A DNA stretch of 64,000 nucleotides, taken from Chloroflexi bacterium UBA5189 (GTDB lineage Bacteria > Chloroflexota > Limnocylindria > Limnocylindrales > CSP1-4). The stretch lies in the NCBI GenBank assembly GCA_002413045.1, contig DHWF01000002.1:22637-86636 (forward strand). Reading direction: 5' to 3'. The position numbers and the translations under genes were made by a program. Under the pieces are notes generated by a model. It ran no database searches, had not been told where the DNA came from, and was given only the letters and a program-made list of their open reading frames with translations. This document shows positions 58,979 through 64,000 of the stretch, piece after piece (positions within the stretch are counted from its first letter, which is position 1; every line of letters begins with the position of its first letter).

Positions 58979-60640
58979 TCAGCGAGCGACGTCCCGCCGC
59001 GACATCCCCCATGCACCGACCGCAACGCCGCCGACGGCCAGGACAAAGCACGCGATCACGCCGACGACATCCCAGTTCCCGACCATCGGCTGGCCGAAGT
59101 GCGCGGTGAGCGCCAGCTGGTGCACCCAATCGGGCAGGTTCAGCGGTGGAGCGAGGAGGTCGAGCAGGTACGTCGCGACCACGAACAGCGCGACGACCTC
59201 CGCGGCAAGGGACGTCCGCCAGAGCCCCCCGACGGCGACGCCGATGCCGATCAGGGCCGCCATGTACAGGCCGAGCGAGGCCGAACCGAGCAGCGCCGTC
59301 CCCGCGGTTGATCCGCCCGAGGCCGAGCCGCCGGCCACACCCAGCGCGAAGATGAGGGTCACGATCGCGGCGCCGATGAAGGCGGCGATCGCGCCACTGA
59401 CCAGCCAGCGCACGCGGGTCAATGGCGTCGTCAGGACTTCCTCGAGGCGGCCGCCGTTCTCGTCCGACGCCCATTTCGAGACGAGCGTCGCGGCGGCGAA
59501 TCCGGCGGCGATGAAGAACAGCTCGACGAAGACCTGCAGGAAGCCCGCGGCCGACGTGAGGTCGAAGCCGGGGAAGACTTGCTGCAGGAGCTTCAGGAGG
59601 CTCGTGTCGCCGGAGAGCTGGGCTGCCATTGGGCCGACGAGCGACCCCAGGAGCCCGCCCATGATCCCGAGCCCCAGGCCCCACCAGATCGAGCGTGGCA
59701 GCTGCTCGCCGAATGCCCGGCTAATCGGGCCCTGCACGCCCAGGACGGCCGCCGGCAGCGAAGGCAGCCCGATGCCCAGCGTGACCCCGAGGTCGCGGCG
59801 GGCAAACAGCTCGACGCCGATCGCGAGGAAGGCCACGCCGACGAGACCGACGAGCGCGACGGCGGGCCAGTCGAACTGGCCGACGAGCGGGATGTGGTTC
59901 TCCATCCACCGGAACGGGCTGAGGACGGCCAGCGGTCCCGCGTCGAGCCCGTGCACCGTCCAGAGCACCGCCAGCGCGATGCCGGAGACGCCGGCTGCGC
60001 CGGCCCGGCCGAGGAGTGGCCCAAGCGCGAATGCCAGGCCGCCGAAGAAGAGTGCCGTACAGCCGAGCCACGCGGCGAAGCCGATCGCGCCGATCGGGCT
60101 GATCGGATCGCCGAGCGCCGGATCCCCGTAGGTGTTCGAGCTGAGCGTGATCATCGCCGCCATGAACGCCAGGGCGAGCACGAGCATGGTGAGATGCGCC
60201 GCGACCTTCTCGATCGCGATGCGGCGCTTGCCGAATGGCGTGGTCGCGATGAGGTCGAGGCTCCCGCGGCTGGCCTCGCCGGCGAGCGTCGACGACAGGG
60301 CGAGAATGGACCACAGCGATGTGGCCACGATGAACGTCAGGCCGTACTTCCAGGTCAGGTAGCCACCCAGCGTGCCGAGGCCCACTGGCTTGCCGAAGAA
60401 GTTGACCATCTGCGCCGGAATGCCGCCGATGAGCTTGTCGACCTCCTGGCGCGCCTCCGCCGTCGGGAAGACGGTCGAGATGGCTGCTCCCACGGCGAGC
60501 GACAGCCCACCCAGCAGCCCGGCGGCGATGAGGAAGGCCAGGCGGGAGTCGCGCATGGTCTTGCCATACAGGGTCCCGAAGCCATAGATCCGGCTGCGCG
60601 CGGAGGTCCGCGTCAGCTCGACGGTCGCCGTCGTCATCAC
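58979..60640 (-). CDS. ABC transporter permease, double-length
   Basis: A 553-residue permease with about twelve helices, roughly two ABC-2 halves in one chain. Cytoplasmic loops carry EASRGSLDLIATTPFGKRRI and ENGGRLEEVLTTPLTRVRWL, one per half, the paired E..G.L....TTP motif typical of tandem-permease exporters. GTG 60640 overlaps the ATPase stop as GTGA; ATG 60637 is an alternative. It is the last gene of a tetR-ATPase-permease operon. Confidence 0.92.
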   Translation of the reverse strand: MMTTATVELTRTSARSRIYGFGTLYGKTMRDSRLAFLIAAGLLGGLSLAVGAAISTVFPTAEARQEVDKLIGGIPAQMVNFFGKPVGLGTLGGYLTWKYGLTFIVATSLWSILALSSTLAGEASRGSLDLIATTPFGKRRIAIEKVAAHLTMLVLALAFMAAMITLSSNTYGDPALGDPISPIGAIGFAAWLGCTALFFGGLAFALGPLLGRAGAAGVSGIALAVLWTVHGLDAGPLAVLSPFRWMENHIPLVGQFDWPAVALVGLVGVAFLAIGVELFARRDLGVTLGIGLPSLPAAVLGVQGPISRAFGEQLPRSIWWGLGLGIMGGLLGSLVGPMAAQLSGDTSLLKLLQQVFPGFDLTSAAGFLQVFVELFFIAAGFAAATLVSKWASDENGGRLEEVLTTPLTRVRWLVSGAIAAFIGAAIVTLIFALGVAGGSASGGSTAGTALLGSASLGLYMAALIGIGVAVGGLWRTSLAAEVVALFVVATYLLDLLAPPLNLPDWVHQLALTAHFGQPMVGNWDVVGVIACFVLAVGGVAVGAWGMSRRDVAR

Positions 60641-61557
60641 GCCCTCCCGGCCGGCGCGGCCGCCGTTTCGCCGTCGTGGCCGTACTGGGCGAGGAACGTC
60701 TCCTCGAGCGTCGGCTCGCGGCTGACGAAGTCGAGCAGCTCGTACGCCGCGGCCGCTCGAACGACCGGCGTGATCGGGCCGGAGACGCGCAGCTGCAGCG
60801 TGTGATCGCTGGCGACGACGTCGCTGACGCCGGGCAGGGCCGCGAATGCGGCGGACGGCACCTCGCCCGCGAACCGCAGCTCCACCTGGTGGTGGGCCAG
60901 GTCGCGGAGGCTCTCGATGCTGCCGACCTTCACCAGGCAGCCGTCGCGGATGATCGCGACCCGGTCGCCCGTCTTCTCGACCTCGCTCAGGATGTGGCTC
61001 GAAAGGAAGACCGTCCGGCCGGCCGCGCGGGCCTCCCGGACCAGCTCGAAGAAGGACTGCTGGACGAGCGGGTCGAGGCCGGACGTCGGCTCGTCGAGGA
61101 TGAGCAGCTCGGGCTGGTGCTGGAGCGCGATGACGAGGCCGATCTTCTGCTTGTTGCCCTTCGAGAGCTCCTTGTACTTGCGCTTCGGGTCGATGTCGAA
61201 GCGTTCGATGAGCGAGCGCTGGTACGCCTTGTCCACACCGCCGCGCAGGTTCGCGAAGTACTGGATCGTCTGGCCGCCGGTCAGCCGGTCGTAGAGCGTG
61301 AACTCGCCGGGGATGTAGCCGATCCGGCGATGGATCGCGACCGGGTCGGCGGTGGACTCGATCCCGAACACGAGCGCGCGGCCGCTCGTCGGTCGGATCA
61401 GGTCGAGGAGCGTGCGGATCGTCGTCGTCTTGCCGGCGCCGTTCGGGCCGAGGAAGCCGAAGACCTCGCCCTCGTTCACCTCGAGGTCGACATCGATCAC
61501 GCCGCGGTGCTCGCCGTACGACTTGGTGAGCTGCTCGATCTGGATGATGGCGGTCAT
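60637..61557 (-). CDS. ABC transporter ATP-binding protein
   Basis: A 306-residue ATPase. Walker A is FLGPNGAGKTTTIR, the signature ELSKGNKQKIGLVIAL is the SKGN type, Walker B is LLILDEPTSGLDP, and the H-loop is SSHILSEVEK. The final 80 residues include EPTLEETFLAQYG, seen in drug or antibiotic exporters. ATG 61557 has AAAGGAAC upstream. It lies 11 nt after the tetR stop, in the same operon, and is likely derepressed by the TetR ligand. Confidence 0.94.
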   Translation of the reverse strand: MTAIIQIEQLTKSYGEHRGVIDVDLEVNEGEVFGFLGPNGAGKTTTIRTLLDLIRPTSGRALVFGIESTADPVAIHRRIGYIPGEFTLYDRLTGGQTIQYFANLRGGVDKAYQRSLIERFDIDPKRKYKELSKGNKQKIGLVIALQHQPELLILDEPTSGLDPLVQQSFFELVREARAAGRTVFLSSHILSEVEKTGDRVAIIRDGCLVKVGSIESLRDLAHHQVELRFAGEVPSAAFAALPGVSDVVASDHTLQLRVSGPITPVVRAAAAYELLDFVSREPTLEETFLAQYGHDGETAAAPAGRA

Positions 61558-61568
61558 GGACGTTCCTT

Positions 61569-62252
61569 TCAGCTGAACCACGATCGAAGGACATCGGGCT
61601 GGGTGAGCGTGATGCTGCCGGTGCGGGCCCCGAGGATCCGTTCCACGGCCTCGGTGTACGAGGCGAAGACCTGGATGACGTGGTCGACGGTGACGACACC
61701 GCCGTGGCAGTCGACGTACAGCTGCGACGCGAGCTCCTGCGTGCCCTGAATGAGGGAGACGAGGACCTGCGCGGTCGCCTCGACGTTCGTCGGCGTGAAG
61801 TCGCCGTCGGCGACGCCCTGCGCGACGATGTCGGTCAGGAGCGGCGTCAGCCGTGCGGCGACGAGCCGGCGGAGCTTCTCGCGGACGATCGCGTTGTCGT
61901 CGGACAGCCAGGCGTCGATGATCGCGAGCACCAGCTCGCGGCGTTCCCATTTGACCTCGGCAACGGTGCGGAAGACGCCTTCCAGGCGCTGGCCCGCGGA
62001 CAGGCCGGGTGCGTTGAGGACGGGCTGCCAGGCCGCGGTCGCCTCGTCCGCCATGCGCTCGACCACGGCCTCGAGCAGGTCGCCCTTGGAGCCGAAGTAG
62101 TGATAGAACGCGCCCTTCGAGGCGCCGACCTCGTCGATCACCTGCTGGACGCTGAGCTGCTCGTAGGCGCCGGTCGCGATGTACCGCCGGGCGACATCGA
62201 CGAACGCGTCCCGCCGGACCGCGTGGCTCTCCGGGTTCAGGGTTCGTGCCAT
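61569..62252 (-). CDS. TetR family transcriptional regulator
   Basis: A 227-residue regulator. The N-terminal HTH (YEQLSVQQVIDEVGASKGAF then YHYFGSKGDLLEAVV) is a textbook TetR domain; the ligand domain is all-helical. It heads an operon with the ABC exporter, and an AGACCGAC palindrome fills the spacer of its own promoter, so autorepression and control of the exporter are likely. ATG 62252; the leader is about 20 nt. The inducer is probably an exporter substrate. Confidence 0.93.
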   Translation of the reverse strand: MARTLNPESHAVRRDAFVDVARRYIATGAYEQLSVQQVIDEVGASKGAFYHYFGSKGDLLEAVVERMADEATAAWQPVLNAPGLSAGQRLEGVFRTVAEVKWERRELVLAIIDAWLSDDNAIVREKLRRLVAARLTPLLTDIVAQGVADGDFTPTNVEATAQVLVSLIQGTQELASQLYVDCHGGVVTVDHVIQVFASYTEAVERILGARTGSITLTQPDVLRSWFS

Positions 62253-62276
62253 CTGGGTTGTCGTGCCGCTCCGTCG

Positions 62277-62304
62277 ATTATCAGACCGACCGTCGGTCTA
62301 ACAA
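62277..62304 (-). promoter_or_regulatory. Promoter TTGTTA-16-GATAAT of tetR operon
   Basis: On the minus strand -35 TTGTTA (62299-62304) and -10 GATAAT (62277-62282) are separated by 16 nt, and that spacer is occupied by the TetR-type palindrome. Confidence 0.7.
62283..62299. promoter_or_regulatory. TetR operator palindrome
   Basis: AGACCGAC-C-GTCGGTCT is a perfect 8-1-8 palindrome lying between the -35 and -10 of the tetR promoter. Confidence 0.75.
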
Positions 62305-62327
62305 TACTGCGGTCGTCAAGAACCCGG

Positions 62328-62369
62328 CGAGCCCCGCAGGCGACAACGCCGCGACGGGCCCGGATCAAC
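62328..62369 (+). repeat. 42-bp direct repeat, copy 1
   Basis: Matches 62451-62492 with one C/T difference. It begins CGAGCCCCGCAGGCGACAAC and ends CCCGGATCAAC. Confidence 0.9.
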
Positions 62370-62450
62370 GACCTGCGTGAGCCGGTTCAGCCGGGCTCAG
62401 CGCAAGGCGGAGCCGAGGAGCGAGGCGAGCGCACCTCAGGGTGCGTGAGC

Positions 62451-62492
62451 CGAGCCCCGCAGGCGACAACGCCGCGATGGGCCCGGATCAAC
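62451..62492 (+). repeat. 42-bp direct repeat, copy 2
   Basis: Second copy, 123 bp after the first, lying right behind the stop of the aldehyde dehydrogenase gene. Between the copies there is a small hairpin, CGCACC-TCAG-GGTGCG (62430-62445), and a shared 11-mer TGCGTGAGCCG at 62373 and 62442. Confidence 0.9.
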
Positions 62493-62497
62493 CGGCT

Positions 62498-63397
62498 TCA
62501 CACCCCGATGGGGTGCCAGACGGTCTTCATCTCGAGGTACGCGGCGATCCACTCGGGGCGCTCGCTGGCGCGGTCGTCCAGCCAGTCGAACTTCACGTCG
62601 GCGACGCCCTTCGGACGGCGGGCGACGCGCTTGACACTGTCCGCCGCGGACAGCTCGACGGAAGTTCGCAGGTCTTCCGGTACGCCCCAGACATCGAGCG
62701 CGTCGACGTCCTCGTGCGCCGCCAGGACCGGGACGAGCTCGTGCTTGCGGCCGGTGAGGACGTTGATCACGCCGCCGGGCACGTCGGAGGTCGCGAGGAC
62801 CTCGGTCAGGCTGATGGCAGGGAGCGGGCGCGATTCAGAGGCGAGGACCACCACGCTGTTGCCGGCCACGATCGGCGGGGCGAGTCGCGACACGAGCCCG
62901 AGGAGCGACGACGACTCCGGCGCGACGATCCCCACGACGCCCGTCGGCTCCGGGATCGTGAAGTTGAAGTAGTCGCCGGCAACCGGGTTCGACGAGCCGA
63001 GGACCTGGGCGATCTTGTCCGCCCAGCCGGCGTACCAGACCCACCGGTCGATCGATCGGGCGACGATCTCGCGGGCCCTGTCCGGGCGGACACCCTCCGC
63101 GAGCGCGACCTCTGATTCGAACTGGTCGCGCCGGCCCTCCAACAGCTCCGCGACGCGGTACAGGACCTGGCCGCGGTTCATCGCGGTCCGGTCGGCCCAC
63201 GGCTGGAACGCGCCGCGCGCGGCGCGAACGGCATCGCGGAGGTCCTTGCGCGAGGCGCGAACGGCGTTCGCGACCGGCGATCCATCGGCCGCGTTCACCA
63301 CGTAGGAACGGCCCGATTCGCTTCGCGGGAACGCCCCGCCGATGTACAGCTTCCAGGTCTTGCGGACGTCGATGCGCGAGGCCTCGGTGACGGCCAC
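62498..63397 (-). CDS. Aldehyde dehydrogenase-like protein without catalytic Cys
   Basis: A 299-residue protein matching only the N-terminal and cofactor-binding part of aldehyde dehydrogenases: KLYIGGAFPRSESGRSYVVN, RAARGAFQPWADRTAMNRGQ, VAGNSVVVLASESRPLPAIS, SDVPGGVINVLTG. After HEDVDALDVWG it diverges, and the catalytic Cys loop and C-terminal domain are lacking. GTG 63397 is one base beyond the stop of a full ALDH upstream. The pair resembles a split ALDH16, in which a second degenerate ALDH domain follows the catalytic one, so a structural subunit is plausible rather than a pseudogene; no internal stops are seen. Confidence 0.82.
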   Translation of the reverse strand: MAVTEASRIDVRKTWKLYIGGAFPRSESGRSYVVNAADGSPVANAVRASRKDLRDAVRAARGAFQPWADRTAMNRGQVLYRVAELLEGRRDQFESEVALAEGVRPDRAREIVARSIDRWVWYAGWADKIAQVLGSSNPVAGDYFNFTIPEPTGVVGIVAPESSSLLGLVSRLAPPIVAGNSVVVLASESRPLPAISLTEVLATSDVPGGVINVLTGRKHELVPVLAAHEDVDALDVWGVPEDLRTSVELSAADSVKRVARRPKGVADVKFDWLDDRASERPEWIAAYLEMKTVWHPIGV

Positions 63398-63398
63398 C

Positions 63399-64000
63399 TC
63401 AGCGGTCCTCGAGACGGACGTAGGCGTGCAGGCCGGGCATGCCGCCCTCGCGGCCGAAGCCGGATTCCTTGTAGCCCCCGAACGGCGAGGTCGGATCGAA
63501 CTTGTTGAACGTGTTGGCCCAGACCACGCCGGCCTTCATCTTGCGGACCATCCACAGGATCCGGCTGCCCTTCTCGGTCCACACGCCCGCGGACAGCCCG
63601 TACTCGGTGTTGTTCGCCTTCTCGACCGCCTCGTCGGGCGTCCGGAACGTCAGCACGGACAGCACGGGCCCGAAGATCTCCTCGCGCGCGATGCGGTGGC
63701 TCTGGGCCACGTTGGTGAACAACGTCGGCCGGAAGAAGTAGCCCCGCTCGGGCAGGTCGCACGCCGGCTGGTACATGTCGGCGCCCTCGGCCACGCCCGC
63801 TGCGACGAGCTCGGTGATCTTCTCCAGCTGGGCCTTGGAGTTGATCGCGCCGACGTCGGTGTTCTTGTCGAGCGGGTCGCCCACCCGGATGGTCGAGAGG
63901 CGGTCCTTGAGCTTCTCGATCAGCGGTCCCTGGATCGACTCCTGGACGAGCAGTCGCGAGCCGGCGCAGCAGACCTCGCCCTGGTTGAAGTAGATGCCGT
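63399..64000 (-). CDS. Aldehyde dehydrogenase, C-terminal part (runs off the window)
   Basis: The last 200 codons of an NAD(P)-dependent aldehyde dehydrogenase; the start lies beyond the right edge. The catalytic loop is visible at the edge as FNQGEVCCAGSRLLVQES. It continues with GDPLDKNTDVGAINSKAQLE, EEIFGPVLSVLTFRTPDEAV, NNTEYGLSAGVWTEK, VVWANTFNKFDPTSPFGGYK and ESGFGREGGMPGLHAY. It is followed immediately by the Cys-less ALDH-like gene, with which it probably forms one complex. Confidence 0.93.
   Translation of the reverse strand, partial: GIYFNQGEVCCAGSRLLVQESIQGPLIEKLKDRLSTIRVGDPLDKNTDVGAINSKAQLEKITELVAAGVAEGADMYQPACDLPERGYFFRPTLFTNVAQSHRIAREEIFGPVLSVLTFRTPDEAVEKANNTEYGLSAGVWTEKGSRILWMVRKMKAGVVWANTFNKFDPTSPFGGYKESGFGREGGMPGLHAYVRLEDR

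Noticed and set aside
1..64000. CRISPR arrays, prophage, toxin-antitoxin or restriction-modification systems
   Set aside because: No regularly spaced repeats, phage structural genes, paired toxin genes or methyltransferases were seen; the XRE protein at 50052 has no toxin neighbour.

Overview
This is a very GC-rich bacterial chromosome segment with tightly packed genes and no rRNA, tRNA, CRISPR array, intact insertion sequence or prophage that I can see. The gene content points to a soil or freshwater Chloroflexota lineage (Limnocylindria-like), or less likely an actinobacterium. It includes the coenzyme F420 genes cofD, cofC and cofE, several F420-type oxidoreductases, a DUF3090/SCO1664 pair, a YedY-like molybdoenzyme, homodimeric AceE and secreted proteins with NEW3 or alpha-2-macroglobulin folds. 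The taxonomic placement is inference from gene content only.

Layout. 0-13 kb: KdpDE-like two-component pair, P1 peptidase and MgtC, DUF1003, a molybdopterin oxidoreductase, DUF3090 with SCO1664, an FGGY kinase, and a NEW3-protein/ABC exporter operon. 13-27 kb: a small zinc ribbon protein, a class III aminotransferase, an MFS transporter, an amidinohydrolase/M20 pair, a 1678-residue alpha-2-macroglobulin-like protein, a cysteine-desulfurase-like enzyme divergent from a MarR regulator, DUF72 and a cupin. 27-36 kb: sugar dehydrogenase, aceE with DUF2255, nicotinamidase with a 5'-3' exonuclease, and an mtnP-LLM-zinc ribbon-IMPase operon. 36-42 kb: an F420 enzyme pair and a zur-znuACB-type zinc locus. 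42-50 kb: a large secreted protein, cofD-cofC-cofE, an LLM oxidoreductase, and trxB-ABC remnant-osmC. 50-64 kb: XRE regulator, FTR1 iron permease, adenosine deaminase, a secreted COG4315 protein, a LuxR-family ATPase regulator, two EamA transporters, a tetR-regulated ABC exporter, and two tandem aldehyde dehydrogenase genes, the second cut by the window edge.

Gene expression signals are unusually readable. About twenty transcription-unit heads carry a TANNNT-like -10 hexamer 6-9 nt before the start codon, which implies leaderless mRNAs. Downstream cistrons are joined by GTGA, ATGA or CTGA four-base overlaps. Several promoters carry good palindromic operator candidates: Zur-like before the fur-family gene and again inside znuA, a TetR site filling the spacer of its own promoter, a MarR site over its -35, and a CsoR/CstR-like C/G palindrome before trxB. 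Three convergent gene pairs share the tetranucleotide CTAG as overlapping stop codons.

Functional themes are F420 synthesis and use, zinc homeostasis, thiol/persulfide stress, purine and NAD salvage, and export or surface proteins. No single large undescribed system is evident. The most novel material is the leaderless promoter pattern, the trxB-ABC remnant-osmC locus and its operator, the split ALDH16-like gene pair, and several uncharacterised small or secreted proteins.
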